This document shows positions 1-14,000 of a DNA stretch of 64,000 nucleotides, piece after piece. Source of the DNA: Prosapia bicincta (Eukaryota > Arthropoda > Insecta > Hemiptera > Cercopidae); contig JBAIZL010000006.1 in the NCBI GenBank assembly GCA_036971475.1, positions 2,448,501-2,512,500 on the forward strand, read 5' to 3'. The notes beneath the pieces were generated by a model. That model was not told the origin of the DNA. It did not search any database and saw only the letters and a program-made list of their open reading frames with translations. Each line of letters starts with the position of its first letter. The stretch's first letter is position 1. A program made the translations under genes and the position numbers.

Positions 1-592
1 CGACCAAATCAAGAGCTTAATAAAAAAATCAAAACAAATAAAATTACAAAGAGAAAAATGAAATCCGCTTAAACCCTATTTGGCCTGTTTTTCTGTGTTA
101 TAAATTACAGATGAAAGTATTAAAAGATTGATTTCCATTCATTAATAAATAATACGTACTAAATAGCAAACTGTTTAGCTACAAATACTGTATAATTGTA
201 AATCCAATTTTAATGCAAAACTTGTGCAAATTTTAAAGTTTGGATTGAAACAAACTTTGATCTTGTATAAAACTAAAAGAACTTTTTCAAATTTGCTTTT
301 CCAAAGTTCACACAGACCTACCAGTCACAATAGAAATAGAACTACAGCAACGAGAATGAAATTCATAAAATTGTTATAACAAATTTTTTACTAAAATAAA
401 TCACAGTAATGCTGAAAACATATTTTAAAATGACCACACACACAACACCAATTTTTAATGAGGATTAGTAACATCTATGCAGGATAAACATGCATAACTT
501 TAAAAACTTGAAACAAAAAACAGAAATCAAAGGCAAAAGTGAAGGGCGCTAATAATTGTGATAACATCGTAGCAGATTGAATGATAACTTAC
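1..592. other. Part of ATP8A 3' intron; no gene recognised
   Basis: AT-rich sequence. I looked for a final ATP8A exon (a basic C-tail ending in a stop) on the minus strand and found none that I can defend. Confidence 0.6.
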
Positions 593-691
593 GAGTGCTT
601 GTTATCAGCCAATACTGAGCCTGTATCCGTTTTTCGAATTTCACTTTCCCGAACGGCTTCTGTTAGGCTCTTGAACACTGTAGATTGAAAC
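593..691 (-). CDS. ATP8A: ATP8A exon t: cytosolic C-tail (last exon seen)
   Basis: It reads [20 protein letters not shown], then [13 protein letters not shown], and ends with two bases of an unfinished codon before donor [18 protein letters not shown] matches the segment after M10 in insect ATP8A proteins. The acceptor is TATTCATAG. It is separated from M10 by a 4.4-kb intron full of repeats. The remaining C-tail and the stop codon should lie below position 593; I do not recognise them in 1-592. Confidence 0.88.
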
Positions 692-3594
692 CTATGAATA
701 CAAACTTATTTATATGCTGTTTTGTTAATTAAAGTGTAAGAAGCAGAGGATCAAGAAGTTCTCACTTCAGAGGGTCAAAAAGAAGGTCTGAAGACAGTAT
801 TTTAAATATCTCAATGTATGCAACATCGTTAGGAATAGTTTGTTAGGTAGGACAAAGAAAGCTTAGGAATACAATTAGGGGAAATATAGGAGAAAAAATA
901 TTATTAAGTAGGAAACTGCAAACTATGAAAGAAAAGTTACACTGTTTTGTTTCCATCTTCAACTTGAACTACAGTAAAAGCTCTAATATCCAGCACCCTC
1001 GGGGTCGGCATGTTGCCAGTTATCGAAACTTTTTGGATAATAGAACTTAATTTGTATAGCCTGTAATAGTTACAGTACAGTTGTATATTATACAGTAAGT
1101 AGTGTACATAACGTTATGCTACCTAATTGAATTTACTGTTGAAATCTTACTTTTCATATTTGGTTGTTTTCAATTACTGTACTGTAATTGCGTACGTATT
1201 AATAAAAGCACACGCTCACGCACATAAAATTTATAAAGAAAGAAGAGGAATTTATTGCTAAAAACCTTTTTTCGTTCATACAACGTTAAAATAAAATAGA
1301 CACAACTATACAAAGACTAATAATTTTAAAGAAAATCACGGATCCCAGATTCACAATGTCCGTTTTTCAAGAAATTTTGAAAGAAGCATGTGAAACAAGC
1401 TGCACAGCTTCCTGAGCTGAGTCGCATTTCTAATTTCAACAAACGTAAACAGCGTTGTAAAAACTGCTGCAGCATTACTCCATGAAACTTTCAATTTTTC
1501 TTGAACTATTTCTTGGTTAGGTAGTTAATCGATATCTGTTTTGTAATGTATTTCCAATGAGTCACATCTTGTAACAAAGAAGGCTACTGTATTGATTTAT
1601 TTTGAAAATCTACCGGTTAATAAAATGCCATATAAAAGAACTTTTACTGTACTAGAATAAACTTATACCTGCTAACATATGTAAAACTTGTTTATAGTAG
1701 CACCCATATCCCACTGTAGGAAAGTTCTTACATATTGTTATTAATGTTAACAAGTATACAATTTATACTATCATGCAAAGAATAAAAACAGGGACAATTA
1801 AACATGTACACATTCAGAAGAGTCATCTAAAACTAGTGGCTTAGATCATATTTTCTTCCAAGATGTTTTCTGTTTTCCAAGTTAATAAACTTATTTGAAA
1901 CCATTTTGTTAACAATGATTAGTTTTTCAATAACTTTGTTTAATAACCACTACACCAGTTAGTCATTTGTTATAAATATAACACACTATAAAATTTCTTT
2001 ATGAAATACAATATTAATTTTTTCATTAATAAAATTGAATTGAATAAAAAAAAATAATACGAAAATATATACTACGAGATCCAATGTCATAAATGATCCA
2101 ACATACACAGCTACTGTTTCAACATAATCCATGTTTTAACAAACTTTTTTGTATCAATAATTTGTTTCGGATTTTATTATTAAGTAAAACTCAGTGGTTT
2201 AGTTGAACTGGAAAAAGTAGTTTAACTTGTTCATTTAAACAAACATATCTTGTGAAATTATTATAAAAATTCAATACCTAGAATTAGGTCTCAAATTATT
2301 TCTAAACCTCATAACTTCCCTAAGAAGTATTAGAAATATAACACAAATATATAACCTCTATTTTGTTGTAAAAATAAACCTTAACCCTTAAAAAATAAAA
2401 CCCATGTTAAATATTCACAAGTAGAGTACGTAATTAGACACAACATACAAAAAATACACCATCACCAAACAACTCACACAGCAATCCTACCACCAAACAA
2501 CTTACACAAGAATTAGAAGTATTTAATATAATTATGTAATTAAACTGCTTAAGATGTAAGAGTAATAACACTTACAACTATTAGAGTTGTAATAGAGGTT
2601 TCAACAAATTAAAGGCTAGGCTATAGTTTCTTCCCCAATTTCTGTAGTATATTACATGATAGACCGTTCCAAGACTCTGATACCCAATAGGTAAAACCTT
2701 CCTTAATTTCTCAAGAAAGGGCCGTGAACAATCTTTATTTTTAATTCTTGAATTTTATAGTTCCATTACGTTCGGTTGAATCTTATTAATCACTTAAACA
2801 ATAGTTTATGACTATCCGAACTTTGAATTTAGTATGTTTTATTTTTAAGATATGACAGAAGCACTTTTCTGTAGCATTATTTAAATTTTTAAAGCACACC
2901 TCGATCCATAGGCTGCAACAAAGCTGTTACGTTGGCAGGTATAAAAATTGATTTCTTGCTCCACATCCCAACTACATTTATAAATTATGAGTTGGATCAT
3001 TGTCAATCAAAAGTAGAGCTGAGTGGCAGTTTATTTTTTTTCACTGAATCGTGTTACTAAAGGTAAAATTTATGCTTCAAATAAATCTTTAAGCAAAGAA
3101 CAATTCATGCACTCCTTCCTCTGATTTTTGTAATGCAGTGGAAAAGAATTAGGATTCATGTTTTCAAGTGTTTTTACTTGGACTTATTTTCCAATCCCCA
3201 TTTGTGTGTACCTGCTTGTGTATAGCAGTGACATTACAGAAGGCCAAAATTCTGAGATGTAGTTTGCTCATTTTAAAACCTGGTGCAGAAGATTCTTTAT
3301 GAGAAGCAAGAAATTTATTTTTAGTGCCCAACCTAACAACTTGATGACACCTACATACCATGTGTTACAACACATACACTATTACTAACAGTTAAAAATT
3401 AAGTGGAAGATTTTTTGGCAAATCCAAACTTTATAAAATCCTAATAAGGTCCCAATACAATTAGTTTATATTTGGATAGTTTTTGTATTTGTGTACTGAA
3501 TTAATATCATATAATGCAATCATCTTCAATTTATGGTGTCATTTAGGCAACTTGATATAAACTTGAAAAAACACATTATCTTATATCATTACAT

Positions 3595-3625
<31 letters not shown>

Positions 3626-4014
3626 TATGAAGTTAATATATTACTATTGTAAGTAATTTTATCCACCATTAAGTGCAATAATTTTACCTTGAGTGATGAG
3701 GCACCTTTCGGTCAATTGACCATTGTCGAATCACTGATGTTTTTCTGTTGTAGATGTTCGGTCTGTGAAGTTGGTGTTTGTTGACGTTACGCGCACTTTT
3801 TCTTGATCTGTGTCAATAAACACCAACTTCACAGACCGAACATCTACAACAGAAAAACATCAGTGATTCGACAATGGTCAATTGACCGAAAGGTGCCTCA
3901 TCACTCAAGGTAAAATTATTGCACTTAATGGTGGATAAAATTACTTACAATAGTAATATATTAACTTCATAAAGTCAGTGCAACGGAAAAACAATGGATA
4001 ACGTTAAATATCAA

Positions 4015-4053
<39 letters not shown>

Positions 4054-4308
4054 GTTAATATATTACTAATTTTGAGTAATATTATCCACCATTAAGTGCA
4101 ATAATTTTACCTTGAGTGATGAGGCACCTTTCGGTCTTTGACCATTGTCGAATCACTCGATTCGACAATGGTCAAAGACCGAAAGGTGCCTCATCACTCA
4201 AGGTAAAATTATTGCACTTAATGGTGGATAATATTACTCAAAATTAGTAATATATTAACTTCATAAAGTCAGTGCAACGGAAAAACAATGGATAATATTA
4301 AATTTCAA

Positions 4309-4364
<56 letters not shown>

Positions 4365-4648
4365 CTTGATATTTTTCGTTATCCATTGTTTTCCTGTTGC
4401 ACTGACTTTATGAAGTTAATATATTACTATTGTAAGTAATTTTATCCACCAATAAGTGCAATGATTTTACCTTGTGATGATTCACTCGAGTGATTCGACA
4501 ATGGTCAAGTGACCGAAAGGCGCCTCATCACTCAAAGTAAAATCATTGCACTTAATGGTGGATAAAATTACTTACAATAGTAATATATTAACTTCATATA
4601 TAATATTCTTGTATAATATATACAATACACTATATTATATATAAAATT

Positions 4649-4703
<55 letters not shown>

Positions 4704-4958
4704 TTAAAATGTAAAAGTCATTTTGATCATCTTACAAAGTCTGCTTTTCTACTAACCATAATTTTGTGAAAATGTAAATATAAATACAATATGTATTATA
4801 AAAATTAGATTTCAAACATTCAATAATATATAATAAAGCATTGTTATACATATGTGCTTGCACGGCGTGCACTCACACAGGTGTGTGTGTGTGTGTGTGT
4901 TTGCATATGCATGTGTGTGTTTGTATTTGTGTGTGTGCCTGTGTGTGTGTGTGCGTGT

Positions 4959-5031
<73 letters not shown>

Positions 5032-8000
5032 CGCAATGCACTACTCATTACTACAGCTATATAATAAAAATACTCACGCTAAGATACTAATATCTACAAT
5101 GAGGACGGTAAACGGAATGAGTATTAAACCAAACCAGAAAACTGGAGATGTAAAGATCATTGTATCCATCCCTGTCATTACTTGCCCCATTGGTATTGTC
5201 GGCCAGACGTGACTGCAAACAAAAGTGTAAACCAAAGATAAAGGATTAATTTCATGCATTTCAATCTATGGTGTGCCAGAATAACTTTTCAAGTAACGTT
5301 TACAAAGATCATCAATTTTTTGTAATTGTAATAACCAATAATTTAACCTGTACCAGTTAGTTAAATTCTTTATTATCTTTGAAAATATACAGATAATATT
5401 GACAAAAATACAGGTTTGTTTTAATTTAAAGTGTTTTAATCCATCAAACAAATATTACCTGTAAACCAAGATTAAACAGAACCAGGCTAGTATTGATCCC
5501 CAGATAGCAAGGTGAGTTAACCATGTCCAGAACTTCATATGCAGACCTGACTTGACACACACTGTCACCACAACATACTGAAAAAATTTTTTTTTAATGT
5601 TAATAATTTTAAGCAGTTTGTTAAGTAAATATCATTGAACTATTTATTTAAATCTACAGTTAGTTAAATATTTATACATTGCTTAAAAAAATTTTTAATG
5701 TAATATTTTTAGAATATTGTAAAATTTTTCCAATTATTATTAATTTTACTAGAGACATACAAATCTTATACATTTATTGAAAGTATTGACATGGTAGATG
5801 TGTGATGATATGGAATAAATCCTTTATACTAAATTGGTAGAAAGATGACATTTGAAATGTTTGGTTTTAAAATCAATGCCATTAGAGTAGAATGAATGAT
5901 GATAAGACAAACGAAGCAAGGTATTTAGACTAAGGTACAGGCAGTATGAAATTAAACTGGTTCAATATTTCTAACAGCTTAGAATTTTTATTTTACTAAA
6001 AAACAAAGTTAGTAGAAAACTTATAACAATAATAAAACTGCCTTTTTTTGTATCAGTTTGGAACGTTTTCCATTAGACATTAAGCCTGTTACTGTTTACA
6101 AACTATCCCAAAAGCCCAATATTCTAGCATCCTAAAAGTCTGCCACTTTCAATAATCTTGCTCTCTGAAGTAGAATATACAAACAAGTAATAGTTTTTTG
6201 TTTAAAGTCAATTCTTATTTGGTTAAAAAAAATTATTTTAGTTACTTTTTATTAAATAATTACAATGAATATAAATAATGTAACATATCATATGCATTAA
6301 GACAGCTAGCTGTTCTATAACACATCCTTTAGCATAAAATCAGATGTTTGATAAAATCATATGTTATCACTTATTTTAAACTAAATGGGGCTGAGTAATT
6401 GTATTGCATACCTTGCTCCTTTTGTGAAAGTTTTTCTACCATATAAAACTAAAATTAATTAATTAAATTCAATTAATAAATTAATATTTGAAAAAAACTT
6501 TATTAGCATCAAGTATCATCGGCTGCAAGTTTAAAAAAAATGTATTTGAACTTGAGTAGATGAAAAAAAAGTATTTTATTAACCATTTAAAATTTGAACA
6601 CAAGATGTATGTACAGAGAGTGTGAACTATAGAAGGAATTGAATAAAAGTTTACCAGTTGACTTGTTTGCTGTTAAAACTAACATTCATTTATAGGTTTT
6701 GTATTAAATACCATATTTTTTTTATCCCTTTGAGTCCTAATATGCCATTGATATAAAACAGGCTTCAGTCCAACAGCAATCAAACTTACGTTGAATTTTC
6801 CCTGTAATGTTATATCATCGATAGCATTTCATCAGTTGTATTTTATATGGAAGCCACCCATTACATTTTTGACAATTACTTGTAGAAATAAATACAATAG
6901 ACAAACATTTATGATTTATTTTTAGAGTTTAAAATACATGGCGTTAAAAAACAAGAAAGATTTGCTGATTGACAAAATCTTGTCCGTGTTGAAATATTCA
7001 CTGATATTCAGTCACTATGAAATTCTGTTCTTGGTTATTAAGATAAATAATGAAATTTAGAATTTTCTTAGAAAATAAATTATGTTTTCTAAGAAAAAGA
7101 ATTGGTTTATCAGTTATACATACATCTGGCCGATTACTCCTATGTTATAAAAAGTCATAAAACTAGGTTTTTGTAATGATTTAGAACATAAATATTTTTC
7201 GATTATCAAAAGTATTGTGACAGTCAATAATTATTATTTTTACAAATGTATTCCAAAGTATATAAAGAGAGAATAAACATTTAAAATAAATAATAATTCA
7301 ATGATCCAACATTCATGTCATATGTTAAGAACTTGATGCTGACAGTTGCATTGCAGATGTGTTAAAAGTCCCAAAGGGCCAAAATAAAAGGTGGTTACTG
7401 TACAAGTTTTTAATTTTAACTAATAAACAGAAATCTGTAATGAAAAGTATGAGACTACAGAAAAATAAGCAAACAACAGAAGTAATAATATATAATAAGA
7501 AGATGAGTTGATTTTTATTATGCCAATTATGTAGGCTACATACTCTAGTGGTTTTATAGTTACTATGTCATCTACATGTTAGACAGATTCGGTAATAGAA
7601 ATAAAAGACGACTGTTTTGCAAGTCAAATATAATATTTTATTCTGATATGGTGACGTTTCGATAAGTAAATCATTATCATCAACCGACTTTTATCACACC
7701 AGCCTTTACAACCCCTAGTGACAGGTATGCTGAAGCTTGGTCAAAGGCTAATGTAGGGTCACAAAAGCTGGCGTGGTTGCCTACAGGCCTGATGATAATA
7801 ATGTTCTAGCTATCGAAATGTTGCCATAGCAGAATAAGATATACTTGACTTGCAAAACAGCTTTTACTTTTATCTATTACCTGTATTTATGTTGACAATT
7901 CATTCATTATCATCAGTCTTGTTGATAGAGCAACTGTGAAAACATCAAATGTCCCTTTCATTCAAATATACAAAATGTTAGTTCCAAAATGTTCCCACCT

Positions 8001-11000
8001 TCAAACTATGGAAGAGTATTAGTTTCTAGAAGTGAAGTTATAACTTCTAAGGGATTAGAAGCGGGTTAATTGATTATTTAAACCCATTTACAAAAAAAAA
8101 AAAACAAGAAACATATTATGATACTATCGAACACATATTATCACCTGATATGAAGACGTGATCATTCGACCCTATACAGTGCTCTTAAATATAGTGCTGT
8201 ATGGCCGCAGAATGTATAGTGAGGAGCATATAACCATGCACTTGGCCTTGAGAGATCACACAAAATTTCTACCATTTTCTACCAAATTACTACCACTTCT
8301 GAAAACACATCACATATTCAGAATTTTCTGTAAATCAATTGCTTCTGCATTTGATATGTCTACACATATTTCAAAGTAGTTTGTTATTTCCACCGAACCT
8401 AATGTATCATGAACTTATTTAATATGACCTACCTCATGCAACTGTCAGTGTTTTAACAGTCCTTATCATATTTGTAGGAAAGTATTTATACTGACCAATG
8501 CAGCCCTCTACCTCCTGTTTTGCCCATTGCTATCTCTCAAGGCCAAATGCACGGTTAAATGGTCTGTACTATATTATAAGGCTAAAGTGCTAAATGAGCT
8601 ATTACTGTATTATTAAAACACTTTATATGTTTAACTTTAATTACAGGAGTAAATACAGTTGTTGACGTTATTCATATCTGACATCATATCATGTCTGTCA
8701 TTTAAAGTTCTTGAATAAAGTCAGTAGAGATAGTATTTAAATTGGTCTCACTTTTGTTACCACTACACATTAACAAACAACATAATTACTTACTGTGTAT
8801 ACTGTATTTCCTAAAACAAGATAGCCTCCATCCCTTGCATTGCTCCATATACTGTCATGTTTCAAAGCAAATAAAGGGAGCCAAAATAAGAGGACTGAAT
8901 GGAACATTGCGTTTCCTATCCATATCCAAAACACTTTCACGTTAAAATTGTTCGATCCTTGAGAATATAGTTTAGGATAACGCAACATAGTTTCTGCGGA
9001 ACACACTTTATCAAATAGCCCCATAGCAAGTGGAGGTGCAGCTGTAAACAACTGAAAACACATACAATGTTACAAACACTGTTACGAAAATGTTTTAAAA
9101 TTCAAATCATTAATTATCATTAAAATAATTGTAGAATTTGAAATTCAGTAATAAAAAGATTGCTAAATATATGATGCCATTGAAATTACAGTAGAGTCCC
9201 GATAATTCGAGGTAGATGGGACCGAGACCTTCTCGGATTACCGAAAACTCGGTTTACACGGAAATAAGTTCTTGTCCATTATAAAAAAAATAGGAGTTTT
9301 AATGAACACAATTAAAAATAATAAACACTATAACTAAAAATGCACTAAATAAGTTTATAGAACTTTATATGAACATTTCTTGGAAGCCCGACTCATTTCC
9401 TTTACATACCGTATTGATATAAACATATCTTGGAACCCCGACTCATTTCCTTTGGATACCGTATTGATACAAATATTTTTTGGAAGCCAGACACATCATT
9501 TTCTTTCAAATAGATAAAATAAGCTCAGATAGAAATAGGCTCGAATTTAACGGAAGCTCGAAATATCAGGACTCGGATTGTTGAGACTCTACTGTACTTA
9601 AAATCATGAACAATACTTTTTAAAACAATTTTTCTATTTGATTGACAAATAATTTACACACTTTTAAAAAAAATAATAGTTTAGAGCTGGAGTTCTCAAT
9701 CTTTCAGGTTCAGCTCCCCTGTTACACTGATATGAGGTTGGGCCCTCTTCCATTTTCATTTTTAAGGAATTATAATCTGAGTTTGAATCTGAAGCTGGTT
9801 AGGTTAATTAAACATCAGATAATTTTATTCCCCTTATTAATACAAATGTGTGTATAGTATATAAATATATTTAACTCTACAACTGATAATACTATAGTTT
9901 CAGTGCACTTATCCACGCCTTCAATGAAAACCTTCTACGCCCTTGGGAAATATCCCCCCCCCCACACTTTGAGAACCGCTGGATTAGAGGTATCATCAAA
10001 CAACTCATTAATTGGGATAGCATACAAGAATAAAATGGCATATTTGTTTTGTGATGTTACACATTCAGCAAGATGTATTTAATAGATCTATTGACACCAA
10101 AATCTTTATGTCTATTTCAAATTTGTATTATGGTAAAAGAGTGACAATTCAGAAGGTAGAGAAAAAATCTGACAAACTGAAGTCAAAGGAGGAGTAAGAC
10201 CGGAATGGATACTCTCTCCAATCCTCTTTAACTTGTACTCTGAAAACATAATAAAAAGCGGGTGAAGTCCAAGCTCTCTACAGCGATTAAAATAAATCGT
10301 GAACTGATAAAAAGTTAAGATTCAACAACACTGCTGTTCTTCTAGCTGGGTCGATTAAAAACCCGCAAAAGACAGTAAATAAATCTAGTAGAAATCTGGT
10401 AGAATCTAGTAAAATATAGGGTTTGTGAATGGATATTGACAAAACCAAATTTTGATGATTTTAAAGAAGATACAGCGTATGAGGGATATTATTCGCGATG
10501 AGTCGATTTCATGAGTTAAATGGTGAAATACATCTACGTAAAATATACTATTATAAGTGAACCATTTGCATAATGTACAATTATAAGTGGAAATAGCAAT
10601 AACTGAGATGAAATACGAAGTAAAATCGAAAAAGCAAAATTTACTAAAATGAAACAAATACAGTATAAGAATGATCTGAGTTAGAAACCTAAATTCCACC
10701 TAATAAGATGTGATGTGTTGTCAGTATTATTATATTACCCTTAAACATTTAAGAAGTTGGATACAAAGGGATTGAGAGACATTTGAAATGCAGGTGTACT
10801 ATTGAGTTTCCTGGAAGCAAAAGATTATGAATGTGGATATTTTAAGAATAAAGAGAAAAAATTACAAATTTTTTACATAACTTTGATAAATTATGATAAT
10901 TTTTGCAAATACTTATGGAATACTGATGCAGATATACCATGGGCAATGTATCTATTAAATCCCTTTTTTAATTATACACGAAACTGAAATGTATATGAAA

Positions 11001-14000
11001 TTTGTATATATGTTGCTGTATATAATTTTTGTTCAATATAAAATACTAGCAGAGTACCCAATCTTCGTACAGGGTTGACTAATATTTGTATTGATTTAAT
11101 TTGTATTTGGGTTGAATTAAATTTACTGAAATAAAATCGCAATAACTATATCAAACTGTAGTTTATAAACCTACTGTTAAGGGAGTTTCCAAGGTCAGTG
11201 GGGCGGTGCCTATAAAAATAAGCCTGAGTTAATTAGGGACCTTAAGAAAGTCCATGCAATATTTCGGCTCAATGGGTCCAATAGTTTTTACGTGATTGAG
11301 TAATACGTACACAGACACGACACCATTAGATTTTTATAAAATGGTATAGATTAGTTCCCGATAAATATATGAAACTACAAACTTACTGATTATTGTCTTG
11401 AAAACCAAGGGAAGGAAAAACTTCAGCTTGTAACAAAACATTTGTAAAGTATAACTAACCTCGAAAGATGAATAACAACAAACAATTACTATCAGCTGTT
11501 TGTTAAAAGTTACTGTTACAGGTGATTATCAGCTGATTAAGCCAAGTTAAGTATTGAATGGAGTTTAGATAATTGAGTGTTGGGGGGTTTTCAAGGCCAG
11601 TGGGGGAGTGCCCTGATGGAATTTCTAAATAAAAATATGCCTATGTGTTAACCAGAGACCCTAAGAATATCCATGTAAAATTTCAGCTCAATGAGTCTAG
11701 TAGTTTTTATGTGATTGAGTAACACGCACACACACAGACATGCATGCGCACACATACACACACACCATTAGATTTTTATATAATAGTATAGATTATGTAA
11801 TACACTGAACATAATATAAAATATTGTGTAATTCACTGAATATAATATAAAATATTGTGTAATGCACTGAAGTTCTATACTCACAACATTGTACATCCCA
11901 ATTGTCCATCTTTCAAAGAGGATCTGCCCTGACCAGCCAGAATATATAGCAAACCAAAGTTCCATTACATAGAGGCAAATATTCTTGTAAAAACTGTAAA
12001 GGATCAATGTGCACATCCGGCTGTAGTTCCATGATCCATGAACAAACAATAGTTTTAACAGGAAGCGAAACTACAAAACATAATTAAATGCGAACATGAA
12101 TAAACTGTTTGACAAAACTTGTAAACTAAAAAGTAAATATTTTAGTAGTAACATATTTTCTACTTTTTATTATGCATACACCATTGAAAATAATGGTCAT
12201 GATACAAAACACTCAAAGTGTCCATAATTTTAACCCAAAACACACTAATGAAGGGGACAAATTTAGTCCAGAAAAATAAATATGAATCTTAGAAGGTTTA
12301 ATGCCTTCATACATCAAAACTTATGGATTAGAATTACAAAAATAAAAGAAAACCATTAATCATCACTTAATATTTGTAACGCCCCCTCTACTATGTCTAA
12401 AAGGAACCAATGGTTGTTTATTTGTGTCCTTTGCATCAAATGAAACTCACAGATTATAAAGAATTTCTACTGACAAATTCTATGTTTTATTAATGTTTTT
12501 GTCAATTCCCTAATTGTGCATAAATCTTTAATGTTAATATATATTATTATTTTCATTAAAATTTGTTACAATCATTATAAAACATTTTAAAATGTGAAAT
12601 CTATTTTTTTTTTAATATGCCGTTCACATTTTATTTCATTTTATTTTTAAAATACAATACTAAAACACTAACGATCTGGTGTTTTAATACCAGAAACATA
12701 ATTGTACCAGGGAGGTACCAGAAATATTAATTTTATTTTCAACTAGCAAGGTTGATAGTAGTAAAAAAAAATATGACCAAAAAGTTCATTTTTTAGTTTT
12801 TTGATGCAACTTAATATTTACGTAAAATATAATCAGGAAAAATTTGAACAATATTCATTACAATTGTTTACAAAAAACAAATATAAATTTCAAGTGCAAA
12901 ATTGACTAGTAATTTATATTAAGTTTAATTTTAGCACATAAAACCTTTAAGGTATATTTAAACCAAAAATTAAACATACTGACATAGTTGTATGGTTTTT
13001 TACTGCTTAACAAGCTATTCAACAAACAGTATAGAGCAATAATTCTTAGAAAAGGATTTCACTGTGTGAGATCAATCTGAACAAAATGAGCCTTATCTGG
13101 AATTGTTACAATGGTATTAGTGACACATCAGTAACAAAAAAGAGTTTGAGTCCTAATGAAAATGGCTTGATTAAACTGATGTACAACTGCTGCACTCCTA
13201 GACCAAGCATGACTCATCACTAACGCAGTAAATGTGTTAATGACATGACAATTTTTTACAGAAATATAAGCATACAAGTCCCCTATTATTCTTAACTACC
13301 AAAGTTCTTGATGGGTCAGGTTTTAACACACACAAAATTAATTATTACTTTCTAGATAAGATTAATGGTCAAACTTTAATACCCTTATCAATTTTTTAAT
13401 GAAAAATATTTACACTTGTTTGTATTATCTTGGCAAAAACACTATTTACTGATTTATTCAGCAGACGCGTTTCACGCTAAGTCAGCGCTTTTTCAATGCT
13501 GTGAATTACTGAAAAAGCGATGACCTAACGCAAAACGTGTCTGCTGAATAAATCAGTAAATAGTGGTTTTTTTGCCAAGATAATACAAACAAGTGTAATT
13601 TCTATAAAACCTTCAAGATATATAACAAAAAAACTGCAAGAAAAATATTTGTTTTTAATAAAATCATCCGTTATAGTTTATGTTTTAAAAAATCTCCTTG
13701 GAAATAATCTTACTTGAGCAATAGAATAATCACTGGCACAAGCAGCCTGCAACCCTTCTACTCCAGATATTCCCACTCCGACATGTGCTTTCTGAATCAT
13801 TGCTACATCATTTGCCCCATCTCCTATAGCTAGTGTTACACAATGGGTGTTAGTTGTGACAAGATCAACAACCTAAGACACACAAAATCCTGCTGAGTAT
13901 TATAAATTTAACAAACAGAAACAAGAGACATTATGTTTATAAAACTATTTAGAGTATCAAAATATTACTAAAAAAACTTTAAAATACCCTCTCAACTAAT

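Larger units (their letters stand above)
3627..3970. repeat. Family C inverted repeat, copy 1 (long hairpin)
   Basis: Two arms of about 155 bp, almost perfect reverse complements (ATGAAGTTAATATATTACTA against TAGTAATATATTAACTTCAT), with a spacer of about 35 bp containing GTTGACGTTACGCGC. Each arm holds a hammerhead-like motif (see 3692-3735 and 3862-3905). Confidence 0.92.
3608..4701. repeat. Cluster of TA microsatellites around family C hairpins
   Basis: Runs of alternating TA lie at about 3608-3628, 4017-4050, 4310-4359 and 4650-4701, each abutting an arm of a family C inverted repeat. The arrangement suggests repeated insertion into, or expansion from, a TA tract. Confidence 0.85.
7591..7881. 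repeat. Family G inverted repeat
   Basis: Outer arms GGTAATAGAAATAAAAG and CTTTTATCTATTACC, and inner TTTTGCAAGTCAAATATA against TATACTTGACTTGCAAAA. Each arm carries a hammerhead-like motif (7650-7685 minus, 7786-7825 plus). Confidence 0.85.

Noticed and set aside
4812..5212. Overlapping ORFs of His-Thr or Cys-Val repeats on both strands
   Set aside because: They are translations of the GT/AC microsatellite and have no other content.
10406..12049. Minus-strand frame 10406-10699 and the unspliced ends of 11768-12049
   Set aside because: The first is antisense to a LINE relic. The second is real only from 11885 upward; below that it is intron sequence past the GTGAGT donor.
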